NCBI GenBank assembly: GCA_947630775.1
Contig: CANRIY010000075.1
Location: forward strand, 1 to 7,514
Source: an uncultured Clostridia bacterium
Lineage (GTDB): Bacteria; Bacillota; Clostridia; Christensenellales; Borkfalkiaceae
Length of the DNA: 7,514 nucleotides
Reading direction: 5' to 3'
How positions within the stretch are numbered: the first letter of the stretch is position 1; each line of letters starts with the position of its first letter. A program made the translations under genes and the position numbers. The notes beneath the pieces are model-generated. The model saw only the letters and a list, made by a program, of their open reading frames with translations, was not told the origin of the DNA and ran no database searches. Below, piece after piece: positions 1-5,539 of this stretch.

Positions 1-34
1 GGAAAGGGGTTCTCGGAAACACGGCGGGTGGAAA

Positions 35-77
35 CCCCTCAGTCACCTACGGTGACAGCTCCCCTGAGAGGGGAGCC
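35..77 (+). repeat. Double-hairpin intergenic repeat, copy R1
   Basis: Two adjacent perfect hairpins are visible: GTCACC/GGTGAC with loop TAC (42-56), then GCTCCCCT/AGGGGAGC with loop GAG (58-76). Close copies occur at 3124-3166 and 3441-3483, and an inverted copy at 5342-5388. It lies downstream of the hydrolase gene's stop codon. It encodes no credible protein. I recall this kind of repeat as common in gut Clostridia genomes; its function is unknown to me. Confidence 0.85.
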
Positions 78-88
78 AAGAGTGGTGG

Positions 89-183
89 TTGCGTGACAGC
101 TCAGGCGGAAAAGGCTCCATAAATAGAATGGTCGCCTTTTCCCGCCATCCCTAAGGAAGGATCCTATGAGGGGCGCCGAGAAA
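89..183 (+). repeat. Degenerate repeat copy split by a hairpin segment
   Basis: GCGTGACAGCTC (91-102) matches the middle of the double-hairpin repeat, and CCTATGAGGGGCGCCGAGAAA-like sequence at 163-183 matches its end. About 60 bp that do not belong to the repeat lie between them. That segment contains a long stem, GGCGGAAAAGGC (104-115) with GCCTTTTCCCGCC (134-146), with one bulged C and an 18-nt loop. The stem lies about 50 bp past the stop of the minus-strand hydrolase gene and could help end its transcript, but no clean U-tract follows. Positions 1-193 hold only these repeats. Confidence 0.55.
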
Positions 184-193
184 TACCCATGCT

Positions 194-1201
194 TTAACTT
201 TCGTAGGTTCTTGCTTCGAGGAAGGCGAGGACGGTCTCGACGGCGGTATTGAGTGCTTCTCCCCCGAAGCCGTGGCCTGCGCCCTCGATCACGGTGAGTT
301 CGCACTTCTCCCCGTAAACTTCCTTTGCACGGTCGATATATTCTCTGTGTACGATGGGGTCCTGATCCCCCCAGACGATGCAGACGTCCTTTTCAAACCC
401 GCCGATGACCTCGTAGGGGTCGAGATCCTGAACGGACTTGATATACTCCGCGCCGATGGTATATCCCATGAGCGCGGTGTCCTGTTCGGGCTTCCCGCGC
501 CAGTCGTCGGGAATGTTGAGCGCGGGGAAGTAGAGCGCAATTGCCGATACCATGTCCGCGATCTCCCTGTCGGCAGCGGTGAGCGCCGTGATAAATCCGC
601 CCTGACTTCCGCCGAAGAGAAAGATCTGCGTCGGGTCTACCCGTGAATAATTTTTGAGCTTGTTGATGACGGCGATGAGATCCTCTTTCATCGTGTAGGG
701 CGTATAGGAGGAAGCGTCCCGCCCCGTGCTCTTTCCGTTTTGCTGTGCGCCGCAATAATCGAATGTGTAGACGACGTAGCCGCGCTCGGCGAACCTTTGA
801 CACTCCTTGGGAAAGTCGCTGTAATGCCCGTTGAAGCCGTGGCTGAGAATGACGAGCGGGTATTTTCCCTTCGGCTGAGGCCGGTATAAGGTGCCGTAGA
901 GGGTGATCCCGTCGTATTCCACGGTGTATTCCCGTTCCGTGACTCCGTACGTAAAATCCTTATCGAGTACGCGGAGCTTCCGTTCCCCGCCTTCGTCGGG
1001 CGTTTGCTCTTCGCCGTCCTGTCCGTCCCCTTGGGCGGGGCCTTGTTCCTCTTTGTCCTCATCGGGCTTCTTTTCGGGCATTTCTTCCTCCTGTTTTGTG
1101 TCCTCGTCCGCATTCTTGTCCGTTTTTTTGTCACAGCCCGTCATGATGCCGCCAAAGGTAAAGACCGCGGCGAGCGCGCACGCCAAAACCGTTTTTTTCA
1201 T
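194..1201 (-). CDS. Alpha/beta-hydrolase lipoprotein (esterase/acyl-hydrolase-like)
   Basis: A 335-residue predicted serine hydrolase anchored outside the membrane. The signal peptide ends in a lipobox-like MTGC with Cys23 as the lipidation site. Residues 24-75 form an acidic, Gly/Gln/Pro-rich linker, then the alpha/beta-hydrolase fold begins. Visible motifs are LSHGFNGH (119-126, oxyanion loop), FGGSQGG (196-202, nucleophile Ser199), WGDQDPIV (277-284, likely acid Asp281) and GAGHGF (307-312, His310), so the catalytic triad is complete. The arrangement resembles feruloyl/cinnamoyl esterase and dienelactone-hydrolase-type proteins; a serine peptidase of the S9/S33 type is possible, and the substrate is unknown. 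The ATG at 1201 was chosen because a GGGGG-rich ribosome binding site precedes it and the signal peptide starts there. An in-frame TTG at 1243 would add 14 residues but has no such site. It is divergent from the metallopeptidase gene. Confidence 0.87.
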   Translation of the reverse strand: MKKTVLACALAAVFTFGGIMTGCDKKTDKNADEDTKQEEEMPEKKPDEDKEEQGPAQGDGQDGEEQTPDEGGERKLRVLDKDFTYGVTEREYTVEYDGITLYGTLYRPQPKGKYPLVILSHGFNGHYSDFPKECQRFAERGYVVYTFDYCGAQQNGKSTGRDASSYTPYTMKEDLIAVINKLKNYSRVDPTQIFLFGGSQGGFITALTAADREIADMVSAIALYFPALNIPDDWRGKPEQDTALMGYTIGAEYIKSVQDLDPYEVIGGFEKDVCIVWGDQDPIVHREYIDRAKEVYGEKCELTVIEGAGHGFGGEALNTAVETVLAFLEARTYES

Positions 1202-1258
1202 GATTTTCCCCCTGTCCTCTGTATCGTAAAATTTTTGTGTCAATACAGGGACGGAAAG

Positions 1259-1287
1259 ATTGTATCATAGGGGAAAATTTTTGTCAA
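1259..1287 (-). promoter_or_regulatory. Sigma-A promoter of the hydrolase gene
   Basis: Read on the minus strand, TTGACA (1282-1287) and TACAAT (1259-1264) are separated by exactly 17 bp. The expected transcript start is near 1252, giving a leader of about 50 nt before the ATG at 1201. This is an inference from consensus match; no operator is evident. Confidence 0.8.
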
Positions 1288-1328
1288 GATTGTTAGCAAA
1301 AAAGAGGCTCCGCCCGTGCGCATACTCC

Positions 1329-1348
1329 TGCGGTTTTCCGCATAGAAT
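1329..1348 (+). promoter_or_regulatory. Weak possible promoter of the metallopeptidase gene
   Basis: TAGAAT (1343-1348) is a good -10 match 29 bp before the ATG at 1378. No recognisable -35 sits 16-18 bp upstream. A small perfect hairpin, TGCGG-TTTT-CCGCA (1329-1342), directly abuts the -10, so this could be an activator-dependent promoter or one read by another sigma factor. The evidence is thin. Confidence 0.35.
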
Positions 1349-1377
1349 AGTCCGAAAGTTCAAACGGGGGTGAATGT

Positions 1378-2811
1378 ATGCGGAAATTGGTTTGCGGGGC
1401 GGCTGTCGCGGCGGTGATTCTGGCGGCGCTGCCTCTTGCCGCCTGCGGCGGGGAGACGGCGAAAAACAGCTATTCGATCCATGCGGAATATTTCGAGGAA
1501 GAGGAAACACTCCGCTGTGAGATGACGGCGACGGTCTTTAACGAAACGGACAATGCGCTTTCGACGCTACCCTTCCAGATCTGGGCGAACGCCTACCGCG
1601 AGGGTGCGATCTACAAGCCCGTCTCCGAGCTCTACGCGCCCGCCGCATACTACGACGGGGAAAGCTATGGGGGCTTCACTCTGGAGCATGCGGAAGGCGC
1701 TTCCTGCACGGTGGGGGGCGCGGACGAGAATATCCTCTATGCCGCCCTTGCGGAACCCCTCTATCCCGACGAAAGCGTCTCGCTCTCCTTCACTTTCAGC
1801 GTAAAACTTGCAAAGATCGAACACCGTTTGGGGGTGGGGGAGCACTGCGTCAACCTTGCGAATTTTTATCCCGTGCTCTGCGCCTACCGCGACGGCGGCT
1901 TTTATGAGTGCGTTTACAGCGAAAACGGGGACCCCTTCGTGAGCGAGACCGCGAATTATTCGGTGGAACTCACCGTGCCCGCAAAATATGACGTCGCGGG
2001 CGCCGTTCTCAAAGAGGAGAGCGGCGGGAAACGGCTTTACGCCCTCGAGGCGGAAAACGTGCGGGACGTTGCCTTTGTGCTCGGCGATTTCACCCGTCTC
2101 GACGGGGAGAGCCACGGCGTACCCGTCTCCTACTTTTATTTCGACGACGCCGCGCCCGAGCGCACCCTTTCCGCCGCATGCGACAGCCTCTCCTTCTTCT
2201 GCGATACCTTCGGCGATTACATCTATCCCTCCTACACCGTCGTACAGACCGATTTTCCTTACGGCGGCATGGAATATCCCATGCTCTCGATGATCTCTTC
2301 CACAGCCGCGGAGGAACAGGTCGCCGCTGTCGTCGTCCATGAGACGGCGCACCAGTGGTGGTACGCCATGGTGGGGAGCGACCAGTTCGGGGAGGCGTGG
2401 CAGGACGAGGGGCTCGCCGAGTGGTCCTCCGCCCTCTTCTTCGAGGCGCATCCCGCGTACGGGGTGAGCTACAGGGAGATGGTGAACGCCTCCGAGCGCT
2501 CCTACCGCGCCTTTTTCTCGGTCAGCGCGCAGGTCAGGGGGGAGGCGGACACGCGCATGTCCCGTCCCCTTACCGAGTACACGGGGCTGTACGAATACCG
2601 CAACATCGCCTACGACAAGGGGGTGATCCTCTTCGACCGCGTGCGCGACGCCGCGGGGGAGAAAAAGCTCATCAAGGGGCTCAGAATGTATGCGGAGACG
2701 AACTGCGGCAAGATTGCCTCTCCCGCCGACCTTGTCTCCAACCTCGATAAGGCGGGCGCGAGCGTCGGGGAGCTCATCTTTTCCTTTACGGAAGGGCGCT
2801 GCGTGATCTGA
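1378..2811 (+). CDS. M1-family (gluzincin) metallopeptidase lipoprotein
   Basis: A 477-residue predicted zinc aminopeptidase-like enzyme on the outer face of the membrane. The signal peptide ends in LAAC, with Cys23 as lipid anchor. The zinc motif is HETAH (321-325) followed 18 residues later by Glu344 in DEGLAEW, which is the HExxH-x18-E spacing of M1 peptidases. His321, His325 and Glu344 would bind zinc and Glu322 would be catalytic. GGMEY (296-300) replaces the usual GxMEN substrate-anchoring motif, and Tyr412 in YDKGVILFDRV fits the transition-state tyrosine. Residues 31-240 fit the N-terminal beta-sandwich. The protein is shorter than full-length M1 enzymes and lacks room for their large C-terminal helical domain, as in other compact bacterial members. 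The ATG at 1378 follows a GGGGGTGA ribosome binding site. It likely trims peptides in the wall space; the substrate is unknown. Confidence 0.9.
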   Translation: MRKLVCGAAVAAVILAALPLAACGGETAKNSYSIHAEYFEEEETLRCEMTATVFNETDNALSTLPFQIWANAYREGAIYKPVSELYAPAAYYDGESYGGFTLEHAEGASCTVGGADENILYAALAEPLYPDESVSLSFTFSVKLAKIEHRLGVGEHCVNLANFYPVLCAYRDGGFYECVYSENGDPFVSETANYSVELTVPAKYDVAGAVLKEESGGKRLYALEAENVRDVAFVLGDFTRLDGESHGVPVSYFYFDDAAPERTLSAACDSLSFFCDTFGDYIYPSYTVVQTDFPYGGMEYPMLSMISSTAAEEQVAAVVVHETAHQWWYAMVGSDQFGEAWQDEGLAEWSSALFFEAHPAYGVSYREMVNASERSYRAFFSVSAQVRGEADTRMSRPLTEYTGLYEYRNIAYDKGVILFDRVRDAAGEKKLIKGLRMYAETNCGKIASPADLVSNLDKAGASVGELIFSFTEGRCVI

Positions 2812-2817
2812 AAAGAG

Positions 2818-2846
2818 TTGCAAAACGGCGCGGAAAGCGGTATAAT
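2818..2846 (+). promoter_or_regulatory. Promoter of the zinc-ribbon gene (leaderless start)
   Basis: TTGCAA (2818-2823) and a perfect TATAAT (2841-2846) are 17 bp apart. Only 6 bases separate the -10 from the ATG at 2853, so the predicted transcript start coincides with the A of the start codon. No ribosome binding site lies at usable spacing; the nearest purine run, GGAAAG at 2832-2837, is inside the promoter. It begins 6 bp after the stop of the metallopeptidase gene. Confidence 0.75.
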
Positions 2847-2852
2847 CAAGCT

Positions 2853-3050
2853 ATGCCGATATTCCGTTACCGCTGCCCGCAATGCGGGAAGATCTTCGAT
2901 GAACTTGTGAAAACGCACGGGGAAGAAGTGCTCTGCCCCGATTGCAGGCGCGCCGCCGAGCGGTGCTGGTCGGGCACGGTTTATTCCGCGACGGGGAAAC
3001 CCGCCAAAAAGTGTTCGGGCGACTGCAAGACGTGCGGCGGCTGCCATTGA
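2853..3050 (+). CDS. FmdB-type small zinc ribbon protein
   Basis: A 65-residue protein that opens with MPIFRYRCPQCGK, the typical start of the FmdB/CxxC_CxxC zinc ribbon family, in which a second knuckle follows after a short loop. Cys8, Cys11, Cys28 and Cys31 would hold one zinc. The C-terminal tail adds a second cluster, Cys54, Cys58, Cys61 and Cys64, ending in GGCH, which could bind another metal. I recall such tails in clostridial family members. The family is often annotated as a putative regulator, but its biochemical role is not established. It has no signal peptide, so it is probably cytoplasmic. The start is fixed by the family's N-terminus, yet there is no ribosome binding site and the promoter sits directly upstream. 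Read-through from the metallopeptidase gene is also possible, since no terminator lies between them. Confidence 0.87.
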   Translation: MPIFRYRCPQCGKIFDELVKTHGEEVLCPDCRRAAERCWSGTVYSATGKPAKKCSGDCKTCGGCH

Positions 3051-3072
3051 GACTACTCACCTGAGCCTCTTG

Positions 3073-3180
3073 CTTCCCCTCGTAGGGGAAGTACCCGCGC
3101 AGCGGGGGATAGGGTTTTTGAAACCCCTCAGTCACCTGTGGTGACAGCTCCCCTATAAGGGGAGCCGAGAAACGGGGCGC
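3073..3180 (+). repeat. Composite intergenic repeat with copy R2
   Basis: It begins with a perfect hairpin CTTCCCCT/AGGGGAAG with loop CGT (3073-3091). A linker GTACCCGCGCAGCGGGGG (from 3091) and AGGGTTTTTG follow, then the double-hairpin repeat R2 (3124-3166, loops TGT and ATA-like) and the tail GAGAAACGGGGCGC. The segment 3091-3135 recurs in inverted orientation at 5377-5420 with one T fewer. The part at 3124-3180 recurs directly at 3441-3497. Together with the elements up to 3497, it fills most of the gene-free stretch 3051-3661. Confidence 0.85.
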
Positions 3181-3216
3181 AAGGGCGCGCGGCGTCATCC
3201 TGAGCCGCGCTCACAT

Positions 3217-3250
3217 GCCCCCTCCCAAGGAGGGGGGTAGGGGGGTGGGC
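3217..3250. repeat. G-rich hairpin repeat
   Basis: CCCCCTCC (3218-3225) pairs perfectly with GGAGGGGG (3229-3236) around loop CAA, followed by a run of G triplets to 3250. It resembles the CCCTC...GAGGG element at 5286-5333 in design, although the sequences differ. There is no coding signal. Confidence 0.6.
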
Positions 3251-3274
3251 AATATGCGTACTGTTTTTCCTTTT

Positions 3275-3364
3275 CCTCATCTCGAGCGAGCGAGTGGATC
3301 TCATAGACCCACGGATGCCCGTACTTAAGGGATTCACTCGCCTCTTGCGAGGCTCGGAATGAGG
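3275..3364. repeat. MITE-like imperfect inverted repeat
   Basis: The two ends are inverted and complementary in blocks: CCTCAT plus CGAGC at the left against GCTCGG and ATGAGG at the right, and inside them GAGTGGAT against ATTCACTC. The roughly 90-bp unit could fold into one long interrupted stem. No flanking target duplication is obvious and no transposase lies nearby. Confidence 0.5.
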
Positions 3365-3380
3365 GACCGCCTCCTTTTCT

Positions 3381-3426
3381 CCCGCGGGATTCTTCGGTCG
3401 CAGAGCTCCCTCAGAATGACGCGGGG
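3381..3426. repeat. Short palindromic repeat of a widespread gut-genome type
   Basis: The ends CCCGCG (3381-3386) and CGCGGG (3419-3424) are inverted, with GGATTC and GAATGA just inside. The core reads TTCTTCGGTCGCAGAGCTCC followed by CTCAGAATGAC. I recall similar elements dispersed in many gut bacterial genomes, where CATTCTGAGGG-type sequences recur. This is a recollection and was not searched. Confidence 0.55.
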
Positions 3427-3440
3427 GCGGACGCCGAGAA

Positions 3441-3497
3441 CCCCTCAGTCACCTGTGGTGACAGCTCCCCTACAAGGGGAGCCGAGAAACGGGGCGC
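3441..3497 (+). repeat. Double-hairpin repeat, copy R3 with shared tail
   Basis: This 57-bp unit is identical to 3124-3180 except for one T-to-C change in the second hairpin loop (3473 against 3156). Hairpins are GTCACC-TGT-GGTGAC and GCTCCCCT...AGGGGAGC. It ends 56 bp before the -35 of the downstream promoter. Confidence 0.85.
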
Positions 3498-3542
3498 GGG
3501 GCGTCATTTATGAAAAAACAATGTGAAAATTCATAAAAGCAT

Positions 3543-3573
3543 GGGCGTTTGCTTGACAAGCGCCCTGTTTTTT
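3543..3573 (+). terminator. Terminator-like hairpin overlapping a promoter
   Basis: GGGCGTTTG (3543-3551) pairs with CAAGCGCCC (3557-3565), a 9-bp stem with one U-G pair and a CTTGA loop. TG and six T's (3568-3573) follow, as in intrinsic terminators. It would stop transcripts coming from the zinc-ribbon gene or from the repeats. Its right arm and T-run are also the -35 and spacer of the next promoter. Confidence 0.65.
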
Positions 3574-3581
3574 CGTATAAT
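3553..3581 (+). promoter_or_regulatory. Consensus sigma-A promoter of the thioredoxin lipoprotein gene
   Basis: TTGACA (3553-3558) and TATAAT (3576-3581) are both perfect matches with a 17-bp spacer. Transcription should start near 3588, leaving a leader of about 74 nt. A separate 8-bp inverted repeat, TTTATGAA/TTCATAAA (3507-3514 and 3530-3537), lies just upstream; it may be a protein site or simply AT-rich sequence. Confidence 0.9.
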
Positions 3582-3612
3582 GATACCGTATAAATGTATA
3601 AATTGAAAACGG

Positions 3613-3648
3613 ACGGCAGTCTTTTCCAAAAGCGGAGATCTCTGCCGT
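3613..3648 (+). promoter_or_regulatory. 5' leader stem-loop next to the ribosome binding site
   Basis: ACGGCAG (3613-3619) pairs perfectly with CTGCCGT (3642-3648) around a 22-nt loop. The loop can pair partly with itself (TTCC with GGAG). The stem ends 2 nt before AGGAGG (3651-3656), which would remain exposed. It may shape translation or mRNA stability; no known riboswitch is recognised. Confidence 0.45.
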
Positions 3649-3661
3649 GAAGGAGGATCTT

Positions 3662-5218
3662 ATGACATCCGGTTTCAGAAAAATTCTCATAGCTGCGGCG
3701 TCCGCGCTTCTCTTTGCGTCCTCGCTCGCGCTCTTTGCCGCTTGCGATGAGCCGCGGGGGGGCACGGAGAACCCCGACGGCCATGAGCACACCGTTGAAA
3801 ACTGGACGGTCAAGACGCCCGCGACCTGCACCGAATATGCGGTCGAAGAGGGGGTATGCACCGTCTGCGGGCAGACGCAGACCCGTGCGGGGACGACGCT
3901 CGCCCCGCATAACTTCGAATTTGTTTCCACGGTCAAAAAGCCCACCTGTACGGAGAGCGGGCTCGACAACGTCAAATGTTCCGTCTGCGGCAAGGAGAGC
4001 ACGCAGGAGACCGATCCCGCCCATACATGGAAACGGACAGGGATCATCTCGCCCGCTACCTGTGATACAGACGGCGAGGTTACCGTCAAGTGTGAAGCCT
4101 GTGGCACGGAGAGTACGCAGGTATGGGAAAAACTCGGGCACAGCTGGACGGACGACGGGACGGGGAGTGAACCCACCTGCACGGAGCCCGGTTCCCGCAA
4201 CATGAGCTGTTCGCGTTGCGGCGCCAAGGACGTGCAGGAGATCCCCGCCCTCGGGCACGACTGGGAAGAGGACTTCACCGTCGACAAGATCCCGACCTTC
4301 GACGAGGCGGGTTCCCGCTCCGTTCACTGCAAGCGCTGTGAGGACGGACGGGACAGGGTGACCGAGATCCCCAAGCTCGACGCAAACAAAGATACGACTT
4401 ACGAATTTCACCTGACCCGCTCGAACGGCGACGCCCTTTCGGCGACGGGCATCGGGTTCGAAGTCTATGACGGCGAAGACAAGGTCGCAAACGGCACCTT
4501 CAAAAACGGGATCGGGATCGCGCTCCTTCCCGCAAAGGTCTACACCGTCTACCTGACCAATTACCCCGAAGGATACACCGTGCAGGACGGATACACGACT
4601 TCCTTTGACGAATTTACGACGGGCGGCGCGATCGCCTGCGAGACGCCGATCTCGGGCAAACTCATCGAAACGCCCGCAACGGCGCAGACGAAGTACAGCG
4701 TGGGCTCCGTCGTACACGACTTCACCTATACGGACGCCGTGACGGGCGAAACGCTTCAGCTCAGCGACATTTTGAAGACCAAGAGAGGGGTGATCCTCAA
4801 CTTCTGGTATGTCAACTGCACCTATTGCAGAGAGGAATTCCCCGAACTTCAGCGTCTTTACAGGGAATACGGCGAGGATATCGCGATCATTGCCGTCAAC
4901 GCTTCGGCAAGGCTCACGGAGCTCGGGCAAATGGCGGTCCCCGATACCAAGGTAATGATCCAAAGATTTGTGCGGAGTGAAGGATACACCTTCAATTTCG
5001 TCGAAGATCCCGCGGGCGGCGAAGCGCTCAGCTGGAAATTCTCCGTTGCGGGGACGCCCGTCAGCTACTTTATCGACGCGGAAGGCGTCGTCTGCGAGAT
5101 CGTGGACGGTTACGTCGAGGGTTCGAACGAAACGCGGCTGAGGAACGCAATCGAGAAGATGCTCTCCGTCAGTGCGCAGAAGCCCGCCGAGGCGATGCTG
5201 CCCGGGAAAGAGTCCTGA
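3662..5218 (+). CDS. TlpA-like thioredoxin lipoprotein with five Cys/His repeats
   Basis: A 518-residue predicted membrane-anchored thiol-disulfide protein. The signal peptide runs to about residue 27, with Cys28 as likely lipidation site, although Phe25 is unusual at lipobox -3. Residues 53-238 hold five repeats. The first four have C-x9-C-x2-C-x(11-13)-H: Cys56/66/69/His83, Cys96/106/109/His121, Cys134/144/147/His160 and Cys173/183/186/His199. The fifth keeps only Cys223 and Cys226. Residues 240-335 look like a beta-sandwich, perhaps Cna-B-like. Residues 345-500 match TlpA/AhpC-type thioredoxins: VILNFWYVNCTYCREEFP with redox pair Cys386/Cys389, and cis-proline Pro466 in AGTPVSYFID. Asn385 replaces the usual Trp before CxxC. 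The ATG at 3662 is preceded by AGGAGG at 5-nt spacing; an in-frame GTG at 3647 overlaps that site. It is monocistronic, with its own promoter and terminator. The redox partner is unknown. Confidence 0.88.
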   Translation: MTSGFRKILIAAASALLFASSLALFAACDEPRGGTENPDGHEHTVENWTVKTPATCTEYAVEEGVCTVCGQTQTRAGTTLAPHNFEFVSTVKKPTCTESGLDNVKCSVCGKESTQETDPAHTWKRTGIISPATCDTDGEVTVKCEACGTESTQVWEKLGHSWTDDGTGSEPTCTEPGSRNMSCSRCGAKDVQEIPALGHDWEEDFTVDKIPTFDEAGSRSVHCKRCEDGRDRVTEIPKLDANKDTTYEFHLTRSNGDALSATGIGFEVYDGEDKVANGTFKNGIGIALLPAKVYTVYLTNYPEGYTVQDGYTTSFDEFTTGGAIACETPISGKLIETPATAQTKYSVGSVVHDFTYTDAVTGETLQLSDILKTKRGVILNFWYVNCTYCREEFPELQRLYREYGEDIAIIAVNASARLTELGQMAVPDTKVMIQRFVRSEGYTFNFVEDPAGGEALSWKFSVAGTPVSYFIDAEGVVCEIVDGYVEGSNETRLRNAIEKMLSVSAQKPAEAMLPGKES

Positions 5219-5243
5219 TTTTTGCATATAACTGTTTTGGCGG

Positions 5244-5273
5244 AACGCTCCTCTTTTCGGGGGAGCGTTTTTT
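5244..5273 (+). terminator. Intrinsic terminator of the thioredoxin lipoprotein gene
   Basis: AACGCTCC (5244-5251) pairs with GGAGCGTT (5262-5269), the stem being extendable by wobble pairs around a T-rich loop, and runs into six T's (5268-5273). It begins 25 bp after the TGA stop at 5216-5218. Confidence 0.9.
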
Positions 5274-5285
5274 GACCCGCCCCTT

Positions 5286-5333
5286 GCCCTCGCTCCTTCG
5301 GGGAGAGGGTGTCCCGCAGGGACGGGTGAGGGG
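5286..5333. repeat. Two-hairpin repeat with UUCG tetraloop
   Basis: The first hairpin pairs CCCT and CTCC with GGAG and AGGG, with two bulged bases, and is capped by C-TTCG-G, a stable tetraloop. The second is GTCCC-GCA-GGGAC (5311-5323). GGGTGAGGGG closes the unit. It lies just past the terminator of the lipoprotein gene and starts the gene-free stretch 5274-5673, which holds only repeats. Confidence 0.65.
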
Positions 5334-5341
5334 GTTCTCTT

Positions 5342-5420
5342 GGCGCCCCTTTAGGGGAGCTGTCACGCGCTCTTGCGTGACTGAGGGGTTTCAAAACCCT
5401 ATCCCCCGCTGCGCGGGTAC
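5342..5420 (-). repeat. Inverted composite repeat, copy R4
   Basis: On the minus strand this reads as the linker GTACCCGCGCAGCGGGGG, then AGGGTTTTG, CCCCTCAGTCACGC and the GCTCCCC hairpin. It is the same order as at 3091-3166 but inverted. The first hairpin stem is GTCACGC/GCGTGAC here, against GTCACC/GGTGAC in the other copies, so both arms changed together. Confidence 0.85.
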
Positions 5421-5426
5421 TGTCTC

Positions 5427-5494
5427 ACGCGGGTAGAGACCCGCGTAACTTCGCGCCCGAGATGTCTCGACAAGCTCGACATGACAACGGGCGC
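5427..5494. repeat. Hairpin plus palindromic GTCATGTCGAG-type repeat
   Basis: ACGCGGGT-AGAG-ACCCGCGT (5427-5446) is a perfect 8-bp hairpin. It is followed by a 42-bp unit (5453-5494) bounded by GCGCCCG and CGGGCGC, whose core contains GATGTCTCGACAAGCTCGAC. Cores like this recur in many gut bacterial genomes as far as I recall. No gene is evident. Confidence 0.6.
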
Positions 5495-5539
5495 TCGTGC
5501 CGCCCTTGGTGCACAATAGAAGTGCGGGCGGGGCGGTCA

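Noticed and set aside
39..305. Small minus-strand frames ending in the repeats (also 3128-3337 and 5391-5654)
   Set aside because: They end in the same repeat-encoded residues (LGSPLRGAVT-like), overlap dispersed hairpins, and lack start signals.
1202..1243. Upstream TTG start adding 14 residues to the hydrolase lipoprotein
   Set aside because: It would put MTQKFYDTEDRGKI ahead of a typical Lys-Lys signal peptide, and it lacks a ribosome binding site, whereas the ATG at 1201 has one.
1567..2823. 418-codon open frame on the minus strand opposite the metallopeptidase gene
   Set aside because: It has no family resemblance and no ribosome binding site. The plus strand carries the full HExxH-x18-E motif set.
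3094..3120. Possible terminator after the zinc-ribbon gene (CCCGC-GCA-GCGGG and T5)
   Set aside because: The T-run is separated from the stem by GGATAGGG, and the same sequence appears as part of a dispersed repeat, so it is not a convincing gene-specific terminator.
3051..3500. Possible CRISPR array in the repeat-rich gap
   Set aside because: The repeats are of different families, unevenly spaced, in both orientations and without uniform spacers, and no cas gene is present.
3470..5227. 585-codon open frame on the minus strand opposite the thioredoxin lipoprotein gene
   Set aside because: It is a shadow frame produced by GC-rich codon bias. Its translation has no recognisable domain, it runs through hairpin repeats, and the plus-strand gene has signal peptide, promoter, ribosome binding site and terminator.
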